DNA from: Ferruginibacter sp.
GTDB taxonomy: Bacteria > Bacteroidota > Bacteroidia > Chitinophagales > Chitinophagaceae
Length of the DNA: 64,000 bases
Assembly: GCF_028288465.1 (NCBI RefSeq)
Contig: NZ_JAQBNR010000050.1
Coordinates: 62,001-126,000, forward strand
Direction: 5' to 3'
The notes beneath the pieces were generated by a model. That model saw only the letters and a program-made list of their open reading frames with translations, did not search any database and had not been told where the DNA came from. Shown one piece after another: positions 9,078-17,337 of the stretch. Positions within the stretch are counted from its first letter, which is position 1; every line of letters starts with the position of its first letter. The translations under genes were made by a program, and so were the position numbers.

Positions 9078-9773
9078 ATGTTTAACCTGCCCCAAATAGA
9101 ACAAATCATTAAACAATCTCACTGGTGGCAAACGGCAGCTGTCACTTTGGACAATCATTACAGCAATAACAGTGGTATTATGCTGACAGATCATTTGCAG
9201 CAGGTGTATGACAATGTGGAAACCATCTTCAAGCAACCTGAAACAGGTTTTTACGGAGACTTATTCAATCTTTTAAAGCAGTTAAATGTAGACAAGGAAG
9301 AATTAAAAAATGAGCTGAAAGTAGTTGCTTTATTGCATGATATTGGTAAACCGGTGGAAGATAAAAAAATGGTGATGCCACATCCGCTCACGGGCAAACC
9401 GGCCCACAAACGTCATGGTCTTGCGGGCCTGATGGCAGCCATGGAAATACTGGCACCCAGCCTTGATGAAATACCTGAAAAAAGAGACCGCATTTACCGT
9501 ACCATTGAACTGCATGATATGTCGTACGGCTTATTCCGGGAATACCAGGCAACGTTGATTATTCCGCCACATGACCGATGGACTTATATTAATCATAAAA
9601 TACACATACTGCCTGCTGCGGGCATTATTTACCTGTTGATTTTTAAACTGGCAGATGTTCACGGTCATGAAAACATTTCAGATGTGATTTGGTTTTATCA
9701 TGCCGTAAAATCAAATTACTTTAATCAGCTGCTGATTGATTTACCTATGCCAACCGAAGCAGATATCCGATAG
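9078..9773 (+). CDS. HD-domain protein (predicted metal-dependent phosphohydrolase)
   Basis: This 231-residue cytoplasmic protein has an HD-superfamily core: LLHDIGK (H87, D88), a conserved histidine pair near 110-113 (HKRH) and ELHD at 145-148. Such proteins hydrolyse phosphate esters, often of nucleotides, using metal ions. The start is ATG 9078 (MFNLPQIEQI), because the 15 preceding in-frame residues are hydrophobic and atypical. It stands alone between the carboxylase operon and the methyltransferase. No specific substrate can be given; the single HD domain without a sensor resembles small tRNA- or nucleotide-phosphate hydrolases. Confidence 0.7.
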   Translation: MFNLPQIEQIIKQSHWWQTAAVTLDNHYSNNSGIMLTDHLQQVYDNVETIFKQPETGFYGDLFNLLKQLNVDKEELKNELKVVALLHDIGKPVEDKKMVMPHPLTGKPAHKRHGLAGLMAAMEILAPSLDEIPEKRDRIYRTIELHDMSYGLFREYQATLIIPPHDRWTYINHKIHILPAAGIIYLLIFKLADVHGHENISDVIWFYHAVKSNYFNQLLIDLPMPTEADIR

Positions 9774-9941
9774 TTTACTAAGCGCAACTTGAAGTTAATT
9801 TCAGCGAAAATAAATAGCCTGCCCGGTTGCCTGGATGCGCCGGATTGCAGGAAGTTTATTTGATGGTTATTTTGATAAAACATTTTACTGTTGCATGTTG
9901 TTTCCTTGTTGTACCAAACAGTTACGAATAATTTTGAAGCC

Positions 9942-10703
9942 ATGAAATTAAAACTTGTACTTTTTTTTGTTTATTTCAGTTGTTGCTTTTCAGCTTGCCA
10001 CCCGCAACAGAATGACGCTGTATTAAAATCAACAGCAAAAAAACCGGATTATACTATTGGCAAGGCTTCGGAGGATGGTATTGGAAAATTTTATCTTGGG
10101 CGTGAAATTGCACATGTAATGGGCGCCTCGGGCAGCGACTGGCTGGAGAGAGATGATCGCGATAAAGAAGAAAATACATCGCTCGCCATAGCAAAAATAC
10201 AATTGCCTGCAACCGGCGTAGTGGCTGATATCGGCGCTGGCACGGGGTATTACAGTTTTCGGTTGGCGGCTAAAGTACCACAAGGAAAAGTATATGCTGT
10301 GGAGATACAGGATGAAATGATTGCCCTCCTCAAAAACAAAAAACAACAATTAAAAGACAGTGTGGTAGACATCATCAAGAGCACAGTTCTTTCTCCCAAC
10401 CTGCCGCCAAACAGTACCGACCTGGCGATAATGACCGATGTATATCATGAGTTGGAATACCCGGCAGAAATGTTACGTTCCATTTATACCGCACTAAAAA
10501 GCGATGGCAAATTATTACTGATCGAGTACCGTGGTGAAGATGCGTCTATTCCTGTCAAAGCATTGCATAAAACTACCGTGACCCAGCTGAATAAAGAACT
10601 CAATGCAAATGGCTTTAAGCTGAGTTTTAAAGGTGATTTTTTACCGATTCAGCATTTTTTATTGTTCGAAAAAATAAAGAAGCCCTCAGATAAGGCTGAA
10701 TAG
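9942..10703 (+). CDS. Exported lipoprotein with class I SAM-methyltransferase domain
   Basis: The first 18 residues form a lipoprotein signal ending in the lipobox FSAC (Cys19), so the mature 235-residue protein should be lipid-anchored outside the cytoplasm. The rest is a class I methyltransferase fold: motif I VVADIGAGTG at 93-102, the acidic end of strand 2 at AVEIQ (119-123), and a DVYHELEYP segment after strand 4. ATG 9942 gives the best signal peptide. Methyltransferases normally need cytosolic SAM, so export is odd. A second lipoprotein of the same fold lies at 37719-38336. The substrate is unknown, and loss of activity or a ligand-binding role is possible. Confidence 0.8.
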   Translation: MKLKLVLFFVYFSCCFSACHPQQNDAVLKSTAKKPDYTIGKASEDGIGKFYLGREIAHVMGASGSDWLERDDRDKEENTSLAIAKIQLPATGVVADIGAGTGYYSFRLAAKVPQGKVYAVEIQDEMIALLKNKKQQLKDSVVDIIKSTVLSPNLPPNSTDLAIMTDVYHELEYPAEMLRSIYTALKSDGKLLLIEYRGEDASIPVKALHKTTVTQLNKELNANGFKLSFKGDFLPIQHFLLFEKIKKPSDKAE

Positions 10704-11193
10704 ATACCAATTAATTATTGCCATTTACTGGCATCTTAATTGTAAAATATTGCCGTGCGGCATTGGCCGGCAAAGAATCGGCAAACAATTTCATATTCAA
10801 TTAAAGTCATTTCTTGTTATAGGAATTATCCAAACCAACTAAAATTGGGGAAGTATTAGCTTGATTTCATAGACTTTACAATGATTGTAAGTCCAACAAA
10901 AAAGAAGCAAAACATAATAAACCGGATTAAAGACATTACAATTTTTTTATTTTTTATAAAGCAAGTCAATTAAATATTCTGAAAGTATGACGGTTATGAC
11001 CGAACATCTTGATTTCGGTCAGGCATAAGTAGTATTGGAAATCGTTGCTTAGGGGGTTAGCATTTTAAGACCATGAATGTAGGGTTAATTTATCAGTTAT
11101 AGTTGCCGTTTAAATAAAATATGCCACAACTTTTTTATTATCGGTCATGTTTGAGCTTTAGATGAGAAATTTGCATCCACTTAAATAAGTTGA
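10704..11193. other. Intergenic region before the TonB receptor
   Basis: This 490-base stretch is AT-rich and contains no convincing gene. A small hairpin with arms TGCCA/TGGCA just after the methyltransferase and a TTGCCG/CGGCAA hairpin near 10754-10777 may help end its transcript. The promoter of the receptor gene should lie in the last 150 bases, but no clear match to the Bacteroidota promoter consensus was found. Confidence 0.4.
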
Positions 11194-13650
11194 ATGAAAA
11201 AAATAGTACTGTCGTTGATTATACTTGTGTCCATATTAATGGTGCAGGCCCAGGATGAAAGAACAAATACCGTTTCTGGCAACATCCGGGATTCAATCTC
11301 TCATCTTCCACTGGAATATGCTACCGTGAGTTTATTTACAAAAGGAAGTACCAAACCGGTGAACGGAACAGTTACAGATAATAAAGGCCACTTTATAATA
11401 AATGAAATTAAAGACGGCGTGTACACGATTGTGTTTGAATTTATAGGTTACAAATCGGTCAGTATAAAAGATGTGCGGCTCGATAAAACCAACCCCGTAA
11501 TGGATGTAAAAACCATTGCGCTTGATCCGCAAAAAACGAACCTGCAATCAGTAACGGTGGTTGCACAAAGCAAACTGGTAGAGAATAAGATTGATAAAAT
11601 GGTGTACAATGCCGAGAAGGACATCAGCTCTCAGTCCGGCGTAGCGACAGATGTGCTGAAAAAAGTACCGCAGGTTTCTATAGATGTAGATGGCAATGTG
11701 CAGCTGGCGGGCAGTTCGGGCATTCGTTTTTTGGTTAATGGAAAACCCTCCACCGCTTTTGGAAGCAGCATTGCAGATGTATTGCAAGCCATCCCGGCAA
11801 GCCAGATAAAAAGCATCGAAGTAATTACCAATCCGGGCGCTAAATATGATGCACAGGGCATGGGCGGCATAATTAATATCATTTTAAAAACCAGTACGGC
11901 AAAAGGATATAATGGCAATCTATCCTTAACCGCAGGCACCAGGAATGAAAATGGTTCTTTTAATTTAAATGCCCGTAAAAACAATTTTGGTGTCAATGCA
12001 TTTATCAGCGGTAATCAGCGCCTTACTTCAACTACACATTCCACCAGTGACCGTTTAACAACAGACAGTATCAGCAACAGTACCCTGCACCAGGAAGGAA
12101 CAGGCCGGTTTGAGCGCCACGGATTGCAGGCTGGTACCGGTTTTGACTGGACGTATAAAAAACACAATAACTTTTCCGGCTCCCTGTCTTATAACGATTT
12201 TGGTTACACAGGCACCGGGCATAACAACCAGGTGCTGCATTCAGATAAAGTTGCCGGGCAACCACCTATACTTTCTGGCATCAATTCCAATTCTCTTTAT
12301 AAATCCAGTAATGTTGATGCTGGTTTAAACTATAAGAGAACATTTGCGAAGGAAGACCAGGAGCTGGAAATAAATGTCAACACTAGTTCGGAAACCAATA
12401 AAAATACTTCTGCAAATGAACAATTGCTGTTGCCGCAGGACTCTTTGTTTTACGGCCGCAAAAGCAGTAACCCCGGCAAAGTAAATCAAACAGAAATAAG
12501 GATAGATTATGCGCAGCCCGTTATGAAAGATGTCAACTTTGGTATTGGTGGCAAGTCGTCTTTTTATAATATCAACAGTACTTCACTAGTGGATGGTTAT
12601 CTTGCGGACCTGCAGTTATACCAGCCGGATGCTTCGCTCAGTAATAATTTAAAATACCATCAAAAGGTATATGCGCTGTACAGCGAAATCAGCTTCCACG
12701 TGGCAAAACTATTCCAGGCAAAAATTGGGGAACGGTATGAGCGTACAGAAATCAATTCTTATTATTCCAATGCGCAACACCAGGTAAAAATACCGGGCTA
12801 TAATACACTGGTTCCTTCGGTTTTTTTATCAAAAAAAATCGGCGATCATCATACCATTAAACTCAGCTATTCCAAAAGAATTGAGCGGCCGGGATATGAT
12901 GACCTGAACCCTTTTGTAAATACCAACGATCCTAAAAATCTCACTGCAGGCAATTCCAATCTGCAGCCCGAAATCGGTCACCGCTATGAGTTAGGTTATA
13001 GCCGTGATATGGGCAAAACAGGATCAGTTATGGCCAATTTGTTTTACCGCCTGAATGAAAATGATATACAACCTTACCTGGTTTACTATCCTTCATTTAC
13101 AGTGGGCGATACCACCTACACAAACGTAACAGTTAGCACCCGCCAAAATATTGGCAAGGAGCAAAACGTGGGAATGAACCTTTTTGCAGATGTACACATC
13201 AATACCAAATTTGGCCTGCGCAGCAATGTATTTATATTCAGACGGCATACCATCAATACACTGGACAAGGGCTACGATTATAACAGTTTTAATTATCGTT
13301 TTAACCTGAACGCCAACTACCAGTTTACCAATACGCTGGTAGCTGAATTTTTCGGCAACTTCAATTCGCCGCGGCACGAGGCGCAGGGCAGGTATCCTTC
13401 TTTTACCACTTACAGTTTTGCGATGCGCAAACAGTTCTGGAAAAAGAAAGGAAGCCTTGCATTAAGTGCAAATAATTTTCTGCAGGAATATGTAAGTCAA
13501 AAAACAGAATTATTTGGCCCTGGGTTTTCGGTAAATAGTGAGCGAAAAATACCTTTCCGTTCCATCGCCCTTAATTTTACCTGGAAGTTTGGCAAGCTGG
13601 AATTTAAAAAGAGCAATAACGAAAATGAAGAGCGTGCGCCAATAGAATAA
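11194..13650 (+). CDS. TonB-dependent receptor-like outer membrane beta-barrel protein
   Basis: This 818-residue outer membrane protein has a signal peptide (residues 1-19, ending VQA), a carboxypeptidase-regulatory-like Ig domain (about 26-105, with LEYATVSLF and GHFIINEIKDGVYTIVF), a plug domain (about 120-230, with KVPQVSIDVDGNVQL and IEVITNPGAKYDAQGMGGIINI) and a C-terminal barrel. It resembles the receptor subgroup with the OMP_b-brl_3-type barrel rather than a SusC protein, and no SusD partner follows. The ligand is unknown; siderophores, peptides or small organics are typical of the subgroup. It appears monocistronic, with the rhomboid gene next on the same strand. Confidence 0.85.
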   Translation: MKKIVLSLIILVSILMVQAQDERTNTVSGNIRDSISHLPLEYATVSLFTKGSTKPVNGTVTDNKGHFIINEIKDGVYTIVFEFIGYKSVSIKDVRLDKTNPVMDVKTIALDPQKTNLQSVTVVAQSKLVENKIDKMVYNAEKDISSQSGVATDVLKKVPQVSIDVDGNVQLAGSSGIRFLVNGKPSTAFGSSIADVLQAIPASQIKSIEVITNPGAKYDAQGMGGIINIILKTSTAKGYNGNLSLTAGTRNENGSFNLNARKNNFGVNAFISGNQRLTSTTHSTSDRLTTDSISNSTLHQEGTGRFERHGLQAGTGFDWTYKKHNNFSGSLSYNDFGYTGTGHNNQVLHSDKVAGQPPILSGINSNSLYKSSNVDAGLNYKRTFAKEDQELEINVNTSSETNKNTSANEQLLLPQDSLFYGRKSSNPGKVNQTEIRIDYAQPVMKDVNFGIGGKSSFYNINSTSLVDGYLADLQLYQPDASLSNNLKYHQKVYALYSEISFHVAKLFQAKIGERYERTEINSYYSNAQHQVKIPGYNTLVPSVFLSKKIGDHHTIKLSYSKRIERPGYDDLNPFVNTNDPKNLTAGNSNLQPEIGHRYELGYSRDMGKTGSVMANLFYRLNENDIQPYLVYYPSFTVGDTTYTNVTVSTRQNIGKEQNVGMNLFADVHINTKFGLRSNVFIFRRHTINTLDKGYDYNSFNYRFNLNANYQFTNTLVAEFFGNFNSPRHEAQGRYPSFTTYSFAMRKQFWKKKGSLALSANNFLQEYVSQKTELFGPGFSVNSERKIPFRSIALNFTWKFGKLEFKKSNNENEERAPIE

Positions 13651-13796
13651 CGAATATTTTTTCAGCAAAATTTGGTTTAATAATTGTTCTGGCAAGGGTA
13701 ATTTCCACACCGGCCATATGTACATTTGTGCAATGCTTTTTATATAGCACTTGTATTGGATGCAACAAATTTTGCCGGAAAAATAAAACCACTTTC

Positions 13797-14552
13797 ATGC
13801 TCCCTATCAGCGACGACAATTCAGACCGTAAAACATTTCCTGTTGTAAATTTAATTTTCATCGTACTCAACATACTGGTGTTTATTGTTTATCAGCAGTG
13901 GGGCACCAACACCAATTTTACCTACAGCTATGCCACGGTACCGGCAGAAATTTTATCAGGCCACGATATAGTAACTGATGCGGTAATTGTACATGATCCC
14001 GTGAGCGGGCGAACCATGCAAATTCCAGGTCTGGGTATTACAGCCATTCCAGTTTGGCTTACATTGTTAACAAGTATGTTTATGCATGGCGGCATTGCAC
14101 ACCTCGGCGGCAACATGCTGTACCTGTATATTTTTGGCGATAATATCGAAGACCGGCTTGGACATGTACGTTATTTTTTCTTCTATTTACTATGTGGCAT
14201 TCTAGCCTCGTTAACTCATGTGTTTACGGATTACCTGTTTGGTGAAAATCACCTCATCCCAAGCCTGGGTGCATCCGGTGCTATCTCGGGTGTAATGGGC
14301 GCCTACCTGCTATTTTTTCCAACGCGAAGAGTGACCGTTTTTCTATTGTTCTTTTTTATACATGTGCCGGCCTTTATTGTACTCGGCTCCTGGATACTGC
14401 TGCAGCTTGCCAACGGTACCGGCTACCTGGGGGGCAATGAGGCGACCGGCATTGCCTATGCAGCGCATATCGGCGGCTTCTTTGCCGGGTTATTGCTGGT
14501 GAAAAAATTTTTACCGGAAAGTGCTGTCAACTCCAGGCGACGGGTTTGGTAA
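13797..14552 (+). CDS. Rhomboid-family intramembrane serine protease
   Basis: This 251-residue inner-membrane protease cuts substrates within or next to transmembrane segments. The catalytic serine is in GASG (Ser160) and the histidine in AHIGG (His224); the oxyanion asparagine is in HLGGNM (Asn106). About six hydrophobic segments are visible. A loop of roughly 55 residues between the first and second membrane helices (residues 35-90) is longer than in minimal rhomboids. The start is ATG 13797 (MLPISDDN); the longer in-frame extension is cysteine-rich and unlike the family. Substrates are unknown. Confidence 0.85.
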   Translation: MLPISDDNSDRKTFPVVNLIFIVLNILVFIVYQQWGTNTNFTYSYATVPAEILSGHDIVTDAVIVHDPVSGRTMQIPGLGITAIPVWLTLLTSMFMHGGIAHLGGNMLYLYIFGDNIEDRLGHVRYFFFYLLCGILASLTHVFTDYLFGENHLIPSLGASGAISGVMGAYLLFFPTRRVTVFLLFFFIHVPAFIVLGSWILLQLANGTGYLGGNEATGIAYAAHIGGFFAGLLLVKKFLPESAVNSRRRVW

Positions 14553-14622
14553 AAATGAGCTGGCCATACCCATAAATCTATTGCTGCTATTATCTTATAT
14601 TTAGTTTCTAAAAAACAGTACC

Positions 14623-15402
14623 ATGATTTCTCGCAACATTAAAACAGGTATTTGCTGCCTGGCATTTTTATTACTGGCAGGTATACAATCATTACAGGCG
14701 CAAAGCGGTCGGTTCAGTTTTGAAAAATACATCAACCACCAGGATACACTGCGATACCGCATGCTTTTTCCGGATGCAGACAACATGCAAAAATACCCAT
14801 TGGTAATTTTTTTACATGGCAGCGGCGAGCGGGGAAATGACAATGAAGCGCAGCTCAAATGGGGTGCACAAAATTTTGCTACCGACGAGGCCATGTCCAT
14901 GCATCCTGCTTTTGTAATTGCCCCGCAATGCCCTGAAAAGGAAGGCTGGAGCAATTTTGACGGAAGAGATAAAAGTACTGATCTTAAACTAAAGCCCAGC
15001 CCTTCAAAAGTAATGGGTCTTGTGATTGACCTGGTACATGAGATGATTAAAAAATTTGCCATTGATACCAATCGCATCTACATAACAGGCTTATCAATGG
15101 GGGGCTTTGGCACTTACGATGCAATTGAAAGATACCCCGATTTATTTGCTGCCGCAGTTCCTGTTTGTGGTGGTGGCGATGTTTCCAAGGCACCGCTGAT
15201 TGCGAAAATGCCTATCTGGATTTTTCACGGTGCAGAAGACCCCGCGGTAAACCCCGCCTTCTCGGTAAGTATGTTGGAAGCGCTCGTAAAAGCTGGTGCT
15301 CATCCCGGGTTTACACAATATCCTTCAACCGGGCATTTTTCCTGGCTGGCCGCCTATAAAGATCCATTGATGATGGAATGGTTATTCAGGCAACACAAAT
15401 AA
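14623..15402 (+). CDS. Secreted alpha/beta hydrolase (predicted esterase/peptidase)
   Basis: This 259-residue exported enzyme has a signal peptide ending near residue 26 (LQAQ). The alpha/beta-hydrolase triad is visible: nucleophile Ser158 in GLSMGG, probable Asp206 in HGAEDPAV and His238 in STGHFSW. The oxyanion segment VIFLHGSGERG (61-71) resembles secreted PHB-depolymerase-like or prolyl-oligopeptidase-like esterases, including enzymes that release ferulic or acetyl groups from plant polysaccharide. The exact substrate cannot be told. It follows the rhomboid gene by 70 bases, so they could be co-transcribed, but no functional link is evident. Confidence 0.75.
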   Translation: MISRNIKTGICCLAFLLLAGIQSLQAQSGRFSFEKYINHQDTLRYRMLFPDADNMQKYPLVIFLHGSGERGNDNEAQLKWGAQNFATDEAMSMHPAFVIAPQCPEKEGWSNFDGRDKSTDLKLKPSPSKVMGLVIDLVHEMIKKFAIDTNRIYITGLSMGGFGTYDAIERYPDLFAAAVPVCGGGDVSKAPLIAKMPIWIFHGAEDPAVNPAFSVSMLEALVKAGAHPGFTQYPSTGHFSWLAAYKDPLMMEWLFRQHK

Positions 15403-15667
15403 TTCTGTCTTATTGATCCATCGCTTTGAAAGTCTGTAAAAGGAGGTCCCAAAGTGAAACCTCAACCATCCTATTTCTTCTTCCAAAATTCAAATTTAGC
15501 TCATCACAAAGCGGGTTATTTTTTTTATTGTAAATTGGCAGTATAAAAACCAATCCGGATGGGGTGTATGGAATTTCTTAGCCCGGTTAATTACTTATTG
15601 AGTAAGTGATCGAATGCAATTACAATCCATACCCTGCATCTTTTGTTCAAGATAACTGCTAACCTCA

Positions 15668-16729
15668 ATGAGAAGATTTTTACTTGTATTTATTTGCATA
15701 GCATTTTTTACGTCCGCAAACGCCCAGGATTTTTCTGCATCCAGGTTGATTGACATGTTGTCCGGCGACCATTATAAAATAGAAAAACAGGTAACAGGTA
15801 AAAAATATCGTTTCACTGGCTCCGAATCATTTGGCGATACCGTCGTCAGAACCTATCAATACCGCCCCGTTATAAAAAACAGCAAAAAAAAGACGGCTGA
15901 TTCGATAGCGAGAAGGATGCAAATCTCGTCCCTCAAAGAAACGTTTACACTTACTTACCAAACCACTTCGCCCGCAGAATATACCGGCATAATTGACAAA
16001 TTAAAAAAAGATTCCTTCTACTGCGAATACGAAAAGGATAGCACGGTAAAATCACATTTATATCAGCATGAAGATTATACAGCAGATGCAACTGTAATAA
16101 ATGAAGATGGCACCAATTGGTATGGAATTACATTTTTTAAAAAAGAATTTCCGTTAACCCGCGATGTACATTTTGCAGAGGACCTGCTGGATTTTACCTC
16201 ACACGAATACCTGGTTTATTATTTTGGTGAAAAACATGTAAAAAAAGATGTGTACTATTTTTCAAAAAATGATATTGTAAAATGTTCCGTACTTTTTAAT
16301 AATACCAAACGCCAGGTAATTTTTGTTTGGCGGGATGGCCTGAACAGGCGCAACCTCGATAATATACTCATTGGCGGAGCGCACAAATTAAAAAGCCAGG
16401 AAGGTTATGATAAATTTACCGCTGAAAATGACTGGTTAACAAAAAGTGGTATACATCCCGGCATGCCCCTGTTTGAGCTGCGCACATTAAATGAAGGCAA
16501 TTTTACTTTTTGCGGCGGAAACTCTCCCAACCCCGGTTTAATATTTTCCGATTCGGAGGGAAAAGTTGATTTTAAAAATACAGACATTATACTGGGCTGT
16601 ATGAATTGTACGGACGATAAGTTCCTTGCATCGCCAAAACTCAACGCCGACAAAGCTATGCTGGATGGAAGAATTTTATTTGTTTTAACGATGGTACTTT
16701 ACCCTATAGCCAACGGTATCTTCAACTGA
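15668..16729 (+). CDS. Secreted protein of unknown function
   Basis: I do not recognise this 353-residue protein. It begins with a clear signal peptide (MRRFLLVFICIAFFTSANAQ). The mature part is lysine- and aromatic-rich and seems to hold one or two mixed beta domains. Near the C-terminus, HPGMPLFELRTLNEGNF (around residue 260) followed by FCGGNSPNPG and GCMNCTDD carries three cysteines that could form a disulfide or bind a metal. No catalytic motif is apparent. It ends in front of the hairpin at 16761 and stands alone. A periplasmic or surface location is inferred from the signal peptide only. Confidence 0.6.
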   Translation: MRRFLLVFICIAFFTSANAQDFSASRLIDMLSGDHYKIEKQVTGKKYRFTGSESFGDTVVRTYQYRPVIKNSKKKTADSIARRMQISSLKETFTLTYQTTSPAEYTGIIDKLKKDSFYCEYEKDSTVKSHLYQHEDYTADATVINEDGTNWYGITFFKKEFPLTRDVHFAEDLLDFTSHEYLVYYFGEKHVKKDVYYFSKNDIVKCSVLFNNTKRQVIFVWRDGLNRRNLDNILIGGAHKLKSQEGYDKFTAENDWLTKSGIHPGMPLFELRTLNEGNFTFCGGNSPNPGLIFSDSEGKVDFKNTDIILGCMNCTDDKFLASPKLNADKAMLDGRILFVLTMVLYPIANGIFN

Positions 16730-16760
16730 TTTTTCCAATATGTCATCGTTCAATAAAGGA

Positions 16761-16786
16761 AAAATGTCCCGCGGACGGGACATTTT
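16761..16786 (-). terminator. Intrinsic terminator of putative minus-strand RNA A (also behind the plus-strand gene)
   Basis: A perfect 11-base stem (arms 16761-16771 and 16776-16786, loop CGGA) is followed on the minus strand by TTTTTCC, a good intrinsic terminator for a leftward transcript. On the plus strand it also lies 31 bases after the unknown secreted protein and could act in both directions. A counterpart ends copy B at 20177. Confidence 0.7.
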
Positions 16787-17170
16787 AAATGTAGGGTTTC
16801 AGGGTACGTTAAAGTATCATCGGAGCTTTCTTTAACTATTTTATCGTGCTTTTTACTGTTGTTTTATTAACATCGGTTTTTCCTGCAGTTGAATTTTTAA
16901 TGCTCAAAATCATGAAAAAATTCTTTCAAATAGTTGTTGTTGGTTTTTAAAAGGTTTCAGGTAATTCTGTAGGATTTGATTTTTTTTCTTAGGATATTGG
17001 CTGCCATACTGGCTTTTTAAAGGAATTGGGATTCGGGATTTGTTACTTAAAACTTAGCTGCTTTGTTTTCTTCTGATGTAAAAATGCAACGAATATCTGG
17101 CTGGTTTTTTATTTTTCGTTTAATGTATCACTTGTTTCGACGAATGAATAGAAATCCTCGTTTTGATAAA
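16761..17170 (-). ncRNA. Putative non-coding RNA / intergenic repeat, copy A
   Basis: This roughly 410-base non-coding stretch shares several ordered blocks with 20177-20700. Read on the minus strand, both begin with a segment in which arms TTCGT and ACGAA are conserved around different loop sequences. Next comes a conserved block (CGTTGCATTTTTACATCAG), then A/C-rich weakly structured sequence. Both end with a block holding TTTAACGTACCC and an intrinsic terminator. No shared reading frame is seen, so an RNA is more likely than a decayed gene. Promoter and 5' end are not defined and would lie near 17170-17300, divergent from the large gene at 17338. Confidence 0.5.
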
Positions 17171-17337
17171 ACGAAGCAATACAAATCTTTTAGAAAAACA
17201 TTGATTCAAATTGATTACAGACAAATCAGATGGTAATAAAATTGTAACAAACTGAGGTTGCAAAATATTATCTTGTAATAACTAACCAGTAGTAATTTAA
17301 ATTACAGTTTTAGTCACTTTATTTTTATACATCCAAT

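Noticed and set aside
16761..17170. tmRNA, RNase P RNA or 6S RNA.
   Set aside because: Conserved signatures of tmRNA and RNase P RNA were not found, and the element occurs twice; 6S RNA cannot be judged by eye.
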